Assembly: GCA_031771865.1 (NCBI GenBank)
Contig: JASISA010000007.1
Span: 744,001 to 808,000 of the forward strand
DNA: 64,000 nt
Origin: Nothophaeocryptopus gaeumannii
Lineage: Eukaryota > Ascomycota > Dothideomycetes > Mycosphaerellales > Mycosphaerellaceae
Direction: 5' to 3'
Positions 10,092-19,972 of this stretch are shown one piece after another. The notes below the pieces were generated by a model, which saw only the letters and a program-made list of their open reading frames with translations, had not been told where the DNA came from and did not search any database. The position numbers and the translations under genes are program-made. Each line of letters starts with the position of its first letter. Position 1 is the stretch's first letter.

Positions 10092-10333
10092 TAATTGCAC
10101 CTGCCTTGGGACGGCACAAAGGGCAACGACGGCTACGTGCGACAGGCAGTGGAAAGAGCCACCTCGGTTCACTTGGAAGGTCGGCTTCAGTCAGTCCAAC
10201 GTCCTTCAACTTGCTGATCCCTTCTACACAGTCTCACAACATCCCATCTCTGTCTCCAACACACATACACACATTCTTTCACAGTCTCACACGAAGCATA
10301 TTCACGACATTTCGCCACAGCCCGCGCTCTCAG

Positions 10334-10498
10334 ATGCTGGCCCCGATCCTCATTCCAGCCCATCTCGTCGTGGGACTCATCACCATCATCGTTCTGGTCT
10401 GCGTCAAACGACACAAGCAAAAGTCTCAGCACTCGGCACCTCGATCGTCGGCGCAAGACTCGAGATCCCTTTACACACCTTCTCCTGTCGTCCGCTAA
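10334..10498 (+). CDS. Possible single-pass membrane microprotein
   Basis: A 54-residue ORF starting at the ATG at 10334. It has one hydrophobic helix (HLVVGLITIIVLVCV) followed by a basic, Ser-rich tail. The upstream 130 bp is rich in C/T and CACACA, as is common in fungal 5' leaders. A second ORF of the same design follows at 10516. It may instead be the first exon of the gene that ends at 11749. Weakly supported. Confidence 0.25.
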   Translation: MLAPILIPAHLVVGLITIIVLVCVKRHKQKSQHSAPRSSAQDSRSLYTPSPVVR

Positions 10499-10515
10499 GT
10501 ACCGGTCAGACGGCG

Positions 10516-10650
10516 ATGGTGGAAATTGTCTCAGCTATTATTGCTGTGACGGTGGTCATCATCGTAGTGGTGGCTATCAACAAAAGAGTGACCAGAAAGT
10601 ACAGTTCTTCGCCTCTCCGTCTCCCAGACAGGGTCGCAGCTCAGCAATAG
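10516..10650 (+). CDS. Possible second single-pass membrane microprotein
   Basis: A 44-residue ORF with a strong hydrophobic helix (IVSAIIAVTVVIIVVVAI) followed by a basic tail (NKRVTRKYSSSPLRLPDR). It mirrors the ORF at 10334-10498 in length and design, which suggests duplication or two alternative first exons. No homologue is recognised. Confidence 0.25.
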   Translation: MVEIVSAIIAVTVVIIVVVAINKRVTRKYSSSPLRLPDRVAAQQ

Positions 10651-10694
10651 AGCTCCCAGGGCATCACTTCTTTCTACCGAGAGGAGCAGGGCAC

Positions 10695-11749
10695 ATGCCG
10701 ATGGAGTCGGCTATGATGGAGACAAGTCAAACACCCGTCGAGAAATCTTACCAACCGCGACAGTGTGCCTTCTCACTCACAGAGAAGATTGTCGACGAGA
10801 AAGTGGTGCATCATGATGGGCATGTCACCAAGCACTTCGAGTCGCCGCAGACGCGAGCCGTCCATCGCAACGCCATCAACAACCGAGGCCTGGGACAGCT
10901 CAGCTTGATCACAAGCCTCCGCGCCATACAGTAGGGACACTGGCACAGAGAGCCGGCTTGTCTCATGGCGATGCGCTTCCAGTTCCTAGGAAGCAGCCCC
11001 AACTGGCGGTTCGAGAAGGCAGAGATTACGATGCGTTTACAGATCGACGAAGAGGCTTCGAACGACGAAGACTCCTTGATCACGAATCACGAAGGCAAAC
11101 GGCTCCAAGCTTCGACGTCGACAGCGTCTTCGTCAACACTCAAGATTGTCGATGTAAGCACTCTCCCGGTCGAGTACGATCTTTGTGACACTGCTAAAAG
11201 TCCCAACTGCAGTATGGCCCGAAGCGACTCATCAGTTCTGGCACAGATGAGAAAAGAGACTGGAATTTCTCTGCCATTCTCTCAGCCAGCACCACCGTCG
11301 GTCCCGTCACCATCGCTCCTGGCGGCCACCTAGGCATCAGTTCCTCCACCTCTCATAATCAACACTTCGCCGCCTCCGTCGAAGCCGCCGACTTCCCCGA
11401 GCCCGGACACAAAGAGCCCAACTGCGTACGATTTTGGCTCAGAGAAGACGTAAAACAGGAACATGGTCTACCCATGGACTTCTACGCTGCTGTGATCGTC
11501 AGTGCATCCACGCCGCTAAAGGCTGCTGTTGATATCAAAGCTGGACCGATCTTCGATCTATTCGCGAGGCCATGGACGAGGGCGGATCCGATTCTACTCA
11601 GACCTGGGATCGATTATGGAGATGAGATCTTGTCCATGAGGGACCTTGATTTTGCGAAGTTTGGACCCGAGCAGTGGAGGAGAATGATTACGCCGGATTT
11701 GGTGCTTAAGAAAGATCAATTACATTTCAGTGAGGACGGAAGAGGTTGA
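10695..11749 (+). CDS. Hypothetical protein of unknown family, one clear intron, unresolved in-frame TAG
   Basis: The downstream half is well supported. Codons from 10965 to 11153 splice through a 59-bp intron (11154-11212, GTAAGC ... CTGCAG) in frame into 11213-11749. The reading frame across the junction is KIVD to YGPKRLISSG, and the protein ends after a DFYAAVIVSAS / DPILLRPGIDYGDEI block. This beta-rich, repeat-free sequence resembles fungal hypothetical proteins without a named domain. The frame also extends upstream to 10695 but is broken by a TAG at 10932-10934. Either an intron I could not place removes it, or the gene starts at 10965, or it is a nonsense mutation. The membrane ORFs just upstream may belong to the same gene. 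Confidence 0.5.
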
Positions 11750-12494
11750 GGAATGGGATGCGAATTCTAGGAAGGACATCGATTCGAGTACCTGAGAGCA
11801 GATGAGGACCTAAGATATAGTATGATTCAACGTGCTACCCTCAGACGCATGTTCTTGCGAGGACATGGACATGTTCGTGCACTTACGATGCTGCATTTGA
11901 CGTAGATGATTTGGCTAGGACGAACTTCGCGCTAGCGGCTGTCACTCATTCACCAAAGCTTTGACCACCGTAATAAATTTCGCCTCTGTTCAGCGAGCCT
12001 TTTCACTCGCTAACTATGCCTCGGCACACCAGTCCCCTCCTCATCATCGTCAACATTTGCTGCTTGGAACATCAGACTGATAAGTATAATGTCTTCAAAG
12101 GCCCCCGTCTTGGCAGAGAAGCGAGGAAATGTCTGACCATGTATGTCATTGAGCGCTCAAGACGTTGTCGAATCAGCACGCAACTGCGGAAAGACGCCAC
12201 TTGAATCCCGTCTATGACCCCAGCGTTGAGCCGAGAAGATGCATGATATAGATCGAATGCATCTATCCAGATATCTATCAAACCTAACTCCATGTTAGAA
12301 CAACCCGCAATGTTGAATATTGAGATAGGCTGCCCTTCCTCCCGTCCTTTTTATTTTGCTAAAACTCCGCCAGCGCCGCGCTTCCTATAGACACAAATGC
12401 CCACCACGTTTCTGGTCAATCCACGCGTCACATCATATGCATATTGTCAATCAAATAAATCATACCGTCCAAAACGCCAGAGTACTCAGTCGAC
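11750..12494. other. Intergenic between convergent genes, no gene seen
   Basis: This is the 3' region shared by the hypothetical gene and CYS4. Small ORFs (for example 12016-12204) lack coding features. It is A/T-richer around 12290-12370. Confidence 0.5.
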
Positions 12495-14144
12495 TCAGGA
12501 CTGCGCACGTGCAGCGCGACCTTGTCTGACAAGCCAGAGAAGCAAGTCGACCTTAGTCGCGACACCTTTGGCTTGCAAGCTTCCATCACTATCGCGCTCG
12601 GTGACGATTGCAGCTGCATTCCAAATGAAGAATCTCTCAAGGTAGCTCAGTGGCGTGTTCATGGTGATCTCAACAAACTCGCGCTTGCTCTCCTCGCCCT
12701 CAGCGCCGTCAGGGTGAACCTCGATTGGCTTGACTTCGTGAATGTGTGAGAAGTTGAACATGACGTCCTTGACGGGTGAGGTGATCTGGACGCGGCCGGA
12801 GGAGAGGTATGAGAGACAGTTTCCGAGCGTCACCATACCGACCAGTCGTTTGCCTTTCTCAGACGTGCAAGGGATCTGGTCGTAACCGCGGTCGCGCATG
12901 AGCTCCACGGCCTCGTCGACAGTCTGGTTCACGGCGATGGTCTGAATCGGCTTGAGACGGAGATCCTGGATCTTGGCCTCGGCGAGCAGGTCCTTGGTCT
13001 CCTTCGCAGATGCCTTCGTGACCCTCACCGGGAATTCTTGCTTGACTTCAACCTTGCTCTCCTCGGCCTCGTTCGGAGGTGTCGGTGGGGCGGTGATCGG
13101 CTCGGTTGGTGGCATAAGGTCGTTCGCAGCAAGCCAGTCATCATCCACAAACTTGCTGAGGTAGCTGCGGATGCTGTCAGGTAGGATGACAACCACAGAA
13201 TCGGTCTCGCTCAAGTTGAGATCCTTGATGGCCTTCACCGCCGCGCTCATGGCCGAGCCTGAGCTACCACCTACCAGAAGACCCTCCTCGCGGATCAAGC
13301 GACGTGCCCAAGAGAACGAGTCTCGGTCATCTGTTTTGTACCACAGATCCACCTCCTCTTGCGAGAGTACATCAGGGATGAAGTCGTACCCAATACCCTC
13401 CACCTTATATGGCTTGTCCTTACCCTCCTCGTTCAGTTCCGCCGGGTATGCCAAGATGGAGCCCTTAGGATCCGCGGCCACAATCTTGACCTTGTCGCCG
13501 TGTGCTTTTCGGATCCCACGAGCAATACCAGTGATGGTTCCTCCTGTGCCAGCGCCCGCAATTACAGCCGCAAGGTTGGCGGGCACTTTAGAAGTCTGCT
13601 CCACGATCTCCGCTGCCGTGCCAAACTCATGAGCAAGAGGGTTGTTCGGGTTGCCGTATTGATCCAAGATGATACCGCCTGGGATCTCCTTCTCCAATCT
13701 TCTAGCCACACCAATATGACTCTCGGGACTATCCCATGCCGCGCTTGTGGGTGTGCGGATGATCTCAGCTCCCAGCGCCTTGAGAACACTGACCTTCTCA
13801 CTGCTCATCTTCTCCGGCAATGTAATAATGGTTCGGTAGCCCTTGACTGCTCCGACGAGGGCAAGACCAATGCCAGTGTTTCCACTAGTAGGTTCGATCA
13901 AGACACTGTGGCCAGGCTTCAGACGACCCTCTTTCTCAGCTGCCTCCACCATTCGAAGGGCGATGCGGTCCTTGACACTGCCGCCGGCGTTGAAGAACTC
14001 GCATTTAGCGTAGACAGTCGCCTTGATACCGATCGACTGAGGGATTCGATTCAAACGTACGAGCGGTGTATTGCCGATGTTCTCGAGGATCGTGTCCATG
14101 ATGGCGGGCGGGTTGCGCGGGCTATTTGACGTGAGGTGCGACAT
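12495..14144 (-). CDS. CYS4: Cystathionine beta-synthase
   Basis: 549 residues, single exon from the ATG at 14144. This PLP enzyme condenses serine and homocysteine to cystathionine, the first step of transsulfuration in the cytosol. The catalytic core shows ENIGNTPLVRLN, the PLP lysine in GGSVKDR (about residue 58), the phosphate loop PTSGNTGIG (about 85-93) and GAGTGGTITG. The C-terminal region after about residue 400 carries the two CBS-domain halves (QTVDEAVELMRDRGYDQIP and later STPL-type blocks). As in yeast Cys4, there is no N-terminal heme domain. The in-frame extension to 14429 is not supported as coding. The length matches fungal orthologues. Confidence 0.96.
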   Translation of the reverse strand: MSHLTSNSPRNPPAIMDTILENIGNTPLVRLNRIPQSIGIKATVYAKCEFFNAGGSVKDRIALRMVEAAEKEGRLKPGHSVLIEPTSGNTGIGLALVGAVKGYRTIITLPEKMSSEKVSVLKALGAEIIRTPTSAAWDSPESHIGVARRLEKEIPGGIILDQYGNPNNPLAHEFGTAAEIVEQTSKVPANLAAVIAGAGTGGTITGIARGIRKAHGDKVKIVAADPKGSILAYPAELNEEGKDKPYKVEGIGYDFIPDVLSQEEVDLWYKTDDRDSFSWARRLIREEGLLVGGSSGSAMSAAVKAIKDLNLSETDSVVVILPDSIRSYLSKFVDDDWLAANDLMPPTEPITAPPTPPNEAEESKVEVKQEFPVRVTKASAKETKDLLAEAKIQDLRLKPIQTIAVNQTVDEAVELMRDRGYDQIPCTSEKGKRLVGMVTLGNCLSYLSSGRVQITSPVKDVMFNFSHIHEVKPIEVHPDGAEGEESKREFVEITMNTPLSYLERFFIWNAAAIVTERDSDGSLQAKGVATKVDLLLWLVRQGRAARAQS

Positions 14145-14659
14145 GGTGAACGCTGTATCGTCGGTGGCGACGTTGAAGGACAAGATGTAGGAGAAAGAAG
14201 GAGAGGCGACGCGGATGGCGACTGTGTCTTGTACCCTTGACGGAATGGACTTACTACTAGCTAATACGTTGCTCTTGAGGCTAAGGTGTTTGCAAACAAA
14301 GCACTGGATGGCGTGAACCCCGGAGTGTCGACGTTCAATCCACGCCGGCGGTAGCCGATGAGCCGAGCAGCACTCTTGCAAAGAGAAGAATGAGTGGGAT
14401 GCAGTGGCCACGACAAAAGTCAGCGTCAACCTTCCCTCACTGCGCTCACTCGAGGATTCACATGCTCGTTGTTTCTTGCCATGGACTCATCATGCTCAAT
14501 GAAGCTTCATCTTATGCAGACATGCTAGACCTCAATGGTCCAGTAAAGCCCTGAAAGCTTAGTGATGACTCTTCACGATTTCAGCTGTTTGTCTAGACTA
14601 TGCCACCATCATTGTCTACACTACCACATCTTTTACAGAGGCTCGTTTCCGGTCATATT
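14145..14659. other. CYS4 promoter side and 3' flank of next gene
   Basis: About 515 bp holding the CYS4 5' leader and promoter (minus-strand gene) and the 3' end of the dehydrogenase-like gene further right. I see no additional gene. Confidence 0.45.
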
Positions 14660-15586
14660 CTACTTTTGATTCTCAAACGGCAACCCGGCCTCCCTCCTCA
14701 CAGCCCCATAAATCCCCGCAATATCCCCCTTATCACCAGCATAATCCACCACTTCTTGCAGATGCGCATCCGCAACCTCCAACCCCTTCATCTTCACCCC
14801 CGCCGCCTCCGCCAAACTCCTCGCATGCCCAGCATCCTTCCTTGCCAACTTGGCCTGAAACGCCGGTTCTTCCCGTTGGTAGTAATCTCCCGACTTCAGA
14901 CGGTTCGAGTATGCGGTATAAGGGCCGGGAAACATAGTCTCAATGAAGGCATGCAGGTTTTCGACGCCGAGACCTGATTTTTCGGCTAGGACGTGCCCTT
15001 CGGAGAGGGTTTCGACCATGTTGAGGATGAATGTGTTGCCTACGATCTTGAGGCGTGTGGCTGCGCCATGAGGTTGGTCGGAATAGTTTATGTCCGCGCG
15101 GCCCATGACGCCTTTGGTGAAAGGGAGGATTTTATCGATGAGGTTCTTGGGGCCTGCTAGAACGAACACGAGTTGGCCTGCGTCTGCCATGGCGGGCGCA
15201 CCGAAGACGGGGGAGGCTACGAATTCTGCTCCTGCTGCGGTGACGGTTTTGGCCAGCTTGTTGGTCGTGTCAGGGTGGACGGTGGAGCAGTCTACGAAGA
15301 GTTTGCCTTTGGATTCGGGGACCTTGAGAGCTGCGTCGATGGTCTCTTCAATTGCTGCATCGTTGGATACGCAGGTGAAGATGATGTCGGCTTCTTTGAC
15401 TGCGTCGGCGATGGAGGGGATGACTTTGGCTTTGCCTTGATGTAGACTTGAGACCAGCTTCTCGGAGCGTGCTGTCGTGCGGTTGTATACGAGGACTGGG
15501 CCAGAGAACTCGCCCTTCTCGACGAGGTTTTTGACCATCCCTCGGCCCATGTTCCCCAAGCCGATCCAGGCGAGACGTGGTGCCAT
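14660..15586 (-). CDS. 3-hydroxyisobutyrate dehydrogenase-like (beta-hydroxyacid dehydrogenase family) protein
   Basis: 308 residues, single exon. The N-terminal Rossmann motif is WIGLGNMGRGM (residues 7-17). VDCSTVHPDTT and the substrate-binding SPVFGAPAMADAGQL block follow. The catalytic-lysine helix region LKIVGNTFILNMVETLSEG, typical of beta-hydroxyacid dehydrogenases, comes next. These enzymes oxidise beta-hydroxyacids with NAD(P). In this branch the substrate could be 3-hydroxyisobutyrate (valine catabolism) or a succinic semialdehyde/glyoxylate-type compound. No mitochondrial targeting peptide is visible, which argues mildly against a classical valine-pathway enzyme (inference). Confidence 0.88.
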   Translation of the reverse strand: MAPRLAWIGLGNMGRGMVKNLVEKGEFSGPVLVYNRTTARSEKLVSSLHQGKAKVIPSIADAVKEADIIFTCVSNDAAIEETIDAALKVPESKGKLFVDCSTVHPDTTNKLAKTVTAAGAEFVASPVFGAPAMADAGQLVFVLAGPKNLIDKILPFTKGVMGRADINYSDQPHGAATRLKIVGNTFILNMVETLSEGHVLAEKSGLGVENLHAFIETMFPGPYTAYSNRLKSGDYYQREEPAFQAKLARKDAGHARSLAEAAGVKMKGLEVADAHLQEVVDYAGDKGDIAGIYGAVRREAGLPFENQK

Positions 15587-16510
15587 TGTGAGTTTCTGGG
15601 AGTCTGTCTTAGATTGCAGAAAGGTGTGTCCGGTCGGGAGGTATTCTTGCCAAGAGGAGACGAGGTGAAAGGCGGTTATTTGTAGAAAGCTTCAGAGATG
15701 CTGTCTGGCTGATCTGAAGAAACTCCTCTCCGATGACGTGTGAACTCAATGCCTACAAGGGACACTACCTTTTTGCAATGAGTTCGGCAGGCGCTCGTTG
15801 CATGCGTTTACTGATGAATGTCAATAGTGCAACAGCTGCTGATATAATTACTCGGCCGCATCGTCTGTGTGCTCGGACGAACACATTGTCCGGGGTGGTG
15901 TTGCCAAGCCATATCGTCTCTGAGGTGAGAAGCTGAAGATCATGCAGGAACGAGTGGCTAAAGCGGAGCTCGTGCTGCGCGGCCGGATAGGGCGTGTATT
16001 GCGGGTCTTGCCAGCTCGGGTGACAGCTGAAGATGATCGAGGACAGAAACGAAATCAACACATTCTCCGACGGAGATGGCACGCTCATGAATGGAGTCAA
16101 ACATGGAACGTGATATTCACAGGGCGAAAAAGAGGGAACACTGACTTCTCGCTTGGTGTTGACGCTGTGGGCTCAGGCTTGTGCATCTTTTATCATGCTT
16201 AGATATCCAATCCGTGCGCGTTCGAACATCAGGATGAGAAACGAGAGAGTGGAAAGGTAGACGATCTGAGCTTAAAGATGTTTCGTACTCATAGTGCATT
16301 CTCAGTGTTGCTAGCTAGACCATCCGGCAAGCAGCTCGCCTCGTGGAAAAAACGTCTGTCACAGCGAACGTTCAGAATCAATCCTCCCGTGCGTCACATT
16401 TCTTCTTTGTATAACTCCGCCCATCTAATCTCGCTAAACCGCGCCAAAACAACAAGAAACTGAACGCTCATGTTCGTATTATCAGGTCAGGTAGCGACAA
16501 GCAGTCTCGT
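15587..16510. other. Intergenic 0.9 kb, no gene seen
   Basis: Small ORFs on both strands have no domain, signal peptide or splice support. The right part is 3' flank of OLE1, and the left part is promoter of the dehydrogenase-like gene. Confidence 0.45.
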
Positions 16511-17962
16511 TTACGCAGCATCAGCGCTGGCCGGAGGCTGGATGACCTTCGTCACCTGCGCGCCAGCACGCACGATGCGGTTACCGTTGTCGTCCTTGTA
16601 GATCATGGAGCCCTTGCTACTCTCATCTTGCGAGCGCTTCCAGATCTCGACCTCCATACCACCACGGATGACACCAACTCTCATTGTGGAGAGCAAGTTG
16701 TGTGCGGCGTTAGAGTGCATGTAGACACCACCGTTGAACATGGCGGTTGCGTCCTTGCCAAGACCGCTGCGGATCATGGCCTTGCCACCTGGGTGATCGT
16801 TGATGAAGTCGGTCACATCGTGGACAACACCAGCAACAGCGACGAGGGCGCGGCCATTCTTGGACTGGTCGACGTAGTCATCCCACTCCATAACGGGAAG
16901 CTGCTCAAGTGGAACACCCCAATCAAGCTTGGAGCGGTTCTGGTCGAGCTTCTTCTGTTGCTGCTGGAGACGGCCCTTCTCAATTTCATTGGATCGGAAC
17001 TGTTTGAGGTCATAGGCGAGGCCAAGCTGCTTCATTGTCCAGATGAACCACTTCGTTGGATCGTACTGGTGCCACTCGATGGCGTTGCGGTAGTCCGATG
17101 GAAATTCGTGGTGGAAGTTGTGGTAGCCCTCTCCGAGGGTGACGAGAGCAGTGATGACGTGGTCACGCGGAGAGTTGCGGTCGTCGAATGGCTGGTCGCC
17201 AAGCCAGTGGGCGAGTGAGTTGACGCAGAAGGTGGCCTGCTGAACAAAGAAGACGCGGAGGATACCACCGTAGATGAATCCACCGAGCCAGTCGCCCCAG
17301 CCAAGTCCAGCAACGAGCATTGGGAAGATTAAGCCCATGAAGAGCACGACCTTAAGGTAATTCTTGTGCTGCCAGACAACGACTGGGTCGTCGTTCAAGT
17401 CGGAGATGTCTGTGCGTCCAATTCTCTTCGGGTTCTGCTTCATAACCATCCAGCCGAAGTGAGAGTAGAGCAGACCCTTGCGGACGCTGTATGGATCCTT
17501 GTCGGTGTCGGTGTATCGGTGGTGAGCACGGTGGTCACGAGCCCACCATCTGACGGAGCCCTCAACCGCACCGCCTCCAACAGCGGCGAGGAAGACCTTC
17601 AGAGGCAAAGAAGCAGAGTATGATGTGTGTGCCCACAGTCGGTGGTAGCCTGCAGTAATTCCCAGACCCGTGGCGAAGTAGTATGCAATAGCGAAGACGG
17701 CGGTTTTCCAGTACAGAGGTGTCCAGAGAGCCACAACGCAGCCAATCAGCGGGATGCCAACAATGAGTACCACATTGAGCCAATTGACGTGTTTGTACCA
17801 GTTCTTTCTTGTCATAGGTGTCTCGGTGATATGTGGCTTCTTCGGGTCGTACTTGGTGTTGCGGACGGGTTCCTGAGGCGCAGGCTTCGACTCGGCGGAT
17901 GGCTGCGTTCTCTTGTTGAGGTCGACAGCCATGTCGGCGGTCGTCGGTTGGTGGGAAGGCAT
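16511..17962 (-). CDS. OLE1: Acyl-CoA delta-9 desaturase with C-terminal cytochrome b5 domain
   Basis: 483 residues, single exon. This ER enzyme places the first double bond in palmitoyl- and stearoyl-CoA. The three histidine boxes of the di-iron site are visible: HRLWAH (about 107-112), HRAHH (about 144-148) and HNFHH (about 281-285). Hydrophobic helices lie at about 62-105 and 204-250. A fused cytochrome b5 domain follows, with the heme motif HPGG at about 390-393. A second Met at residue 11 could also start translation. Fungal OLE1 genes are commonly controlled by membrane lipid state; I see no specific element here that I can name. Confidence 0.96.
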   Translation of the reverse strand: MPSHQPTTADMAVDLNKRTQPSAESKPAPQEPVRNTKYDPKKPHITETPMTRKNWYKHVNWLNVVLIVGIPLIGCVVALWTPLYWKTAVFAIAYYFATGLGITAGYHRLWAHTSYSASLPLKVFLAAVGGGAVEGSVRWWARDHRAHHRYTDTDKDPYSVRKGLLYSHFGWMVMKQNPKRIGRTDISDLNDDPVVVWQHKNYLKVVLFMGLIFPMLVAGLGWGDWLGGFIYGGILRVFFVQQATFCVNSLAHWLGDQPFDDRNSPRDHVITALVTLGEGYHNFHHEFPSDYRNAIEWHQYDPTKWFIWTMKQLGLAYDLKQFRSNEIEKGRLQQQQKKLDQNRSKLDWGVPLEQLPVMEWDDYVDQSKNGRALVAVAGVVHDVTDFINDHPGGKAMIRSGLGKDATAMFNGGVYMHSNAAHNLLSTMRVGVIRGGMEVEIWKRSQDESSKGSMIYKDDNGNRIVRAGAQVTKVIQPPASADAA

Positions 17963-19972
17963 GTTGATCGGATGTGCTCAAAGGCACGCGGATGGAAGGT
18001 AGGGGTAGTTCGGTAGGCTGGTTATTGAGGATATCGATGACAGTATGTTGTGTCGCCGATATGCCGTAATGCTCAAGAACGAGCAAGGGTCGTTGCTGTC
18101 TGCTGAGACGCTCGTCGAACGAAAGTCAAGAGTAGGTGGTGAAGTTGCAGTGCAGGTGCAGATTAAAAGAGAGTGCAGGCAGGCAAGAGCCTTTGAAGCA
18201 GCCGAGTAGATGGACAAACCGGTGAAGCTAGCGAGTGGCGGTCGCAAAGAGATGCTGCCGTTGAAGATTCAACTGTGGGGAAGACCGGGCGTCGTTTTCG
18301 CGAAGGCTCGACAGGCACCTAGAATGAGATACAAAGAATGCGACTCTCGTCGCGGGCACTAGGATGCTGGTACGGACCTGCATGAAGCTGCTCAACATAT
18401 TTTACATCACAACGCATCGCCAAGATCTCGGAACTGCACCACAGCTGCCGCGTGTTTGTACATTCAGGAACCGTCCTACACACTCATTGTCTTTCCTCGT
18501 TCACAAATCTCAGTGTTGTTCTGCATCTGTTCTTCCCTCCTCGCCATCGCACCTTCTCTCCCAATTCTGCCGCCTGCAACCCCGGCCTCGAAGCGTCTCC
18601 AGGAAACATTCGGATGATTGAGTTTCGTGGGAATAGCTGTCAGCCCTGCGTCCCGAGCAAGGGTCTTACGTCGCGGCAACGCATTGATTAGCTCAATCGG
18701 CTGCGCGTTGGGACGATACATTTTAGAGCTCCTCGTTATCGCTTTCCTCAGCGATCCAACGTAGAGAGCCGCCCAACCTCACTCACACTCTCACGCACAA
18801 TCTCCCGCTTCCGCCGCTTGCTGCGTGTCATTTTCGCTCACCACTCGCACTTTTGCCTCCGAAACACCCATCACGCGTGATGAGACCATCGCGAGACAAT
18901 CACCTCCCCTTCCCATTCCCATGTGCTCGCACACCGATTGATGAAGGTGGGCCAGCCGGCTTATATTCCTCGTCCATGGTGCGAGGAACCTCTCAACCAT
19001 CTGACTCTCCCCACGATCCCATCCTCAACGCCCGTCGCTACCAACGGATAAGACCGATGACGATGACGAGTTACGACGATAGCTATCCACCTTTTCCAAC
19101 TTTCACATGTGATCCTCAACGGCATGCTCGCCTGCTTCCTGCCATGCGATGGCATTGCGGAGAGAGCAGGCAGTGCTATTGGACGATACTTTGCCGTGTT
19201 CTCGGTGTCTTCTCCGAAGAAAATACTTGGATTAGACGAAGCTCGAGATGTTTTGTTGGCATGCGTTCAACGTGGAAGATAGATGAGATGATATCTCTTT
19301 GCAACCTCATACGCTGCTGGAGCCTCTGCATCCGTTTCGAGAGAGGGGCTTGTGGAGATTTCGCAGTGATGTGACATCTCCTTCCCAACCTGAGTGTCAT
19401 CCCATACCGCACACTACCCCGCGCTGGCCTCACGAAAGAACGGGAAACGAACCGCGGCCTAATTCCTGGTCATTTGGTCACGGAGAGCAGCGCACAAAGA
19501 GATGACGCGAGCTGGGTGCCCTTTCATGCTCTCGGCTGAGCATTCACAAGGGTCCCAAGGACTGAGCAAGCGCCAGCGCGTCAACGGCATGACCTGATGC
19601 TGGAGAAGACGCGGTGCATCTACCCATTGTCACATCACCAAGTCTTCATCAGTATCAGGTCGTGTTGTACACCTGGCTAAGTTGTGACAAAACATGGACA
19701 CGGCGCCTCACACAGGCCAAAGCCTGAACTAAGTTCTGGAAAGGGAATGGAACTTGGAGAGCCTCGTGAGTCTTCACTGGGGTCAAGTCCTGATCAATGC
19801 ATCAATTCAGCAGTACCTACCAGTGCCACAGGACCTTCTTCGACCTGCTCTGATAAGGTCTGCCCGCCAGCTCTCTAGGCACAAGTCCAGTGCCAACATT
19901 CAGCGTCTCCAATTTGCGATGTCGTGCAAGGTTGGTAGACCGTCATATGCGCATGCCTTGCGCGATGTCTCA
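17963..19972. other. Two-kilobase gene-poor region
   Basis: It contains the OLE1 promoter and leader (left) and the 3' flank of the helicase gene (right). Several ORFs, up to 173 codons at 18853-19374, show no recognisable domain, signal peptide or intron structure. A hairpin-capable stretch lies at 18677-18710. I cannot support a protein gene, but an unrecognised lineage-specific gene or ncRNA is possible. Confidence 0.4.

Noticed and set aside
13359..14129. 256-codon plus-strand ORF opposite CYS4
   Set aside because: Antisense shadow of a strongly conserved gene.
14145..14429. 95-residue N-terminal extension of cystathionine beta-synthase
   Set aside because: Low-complexity, Ser/Cys-rich and not part of the fungal family; the ATG at 14144 gives normal length.
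18683..18765. tRNA-like sequence with A-box TAGCTCAATCGG and a possible GTTGG/CCAAC anticodon stem
   Set aside because: No B-box (GGTTCGAAtcc type), no acceptor-stem pairing, and the D-arm has a mismatch, so it does not form a complete tRNA.
18853..19374. 173-codon plus-strand ORF in the gene-poor region
   Set aside because: No domain, no signal peptide, no splice context, and composition unlike the neighbouring coding sequence.
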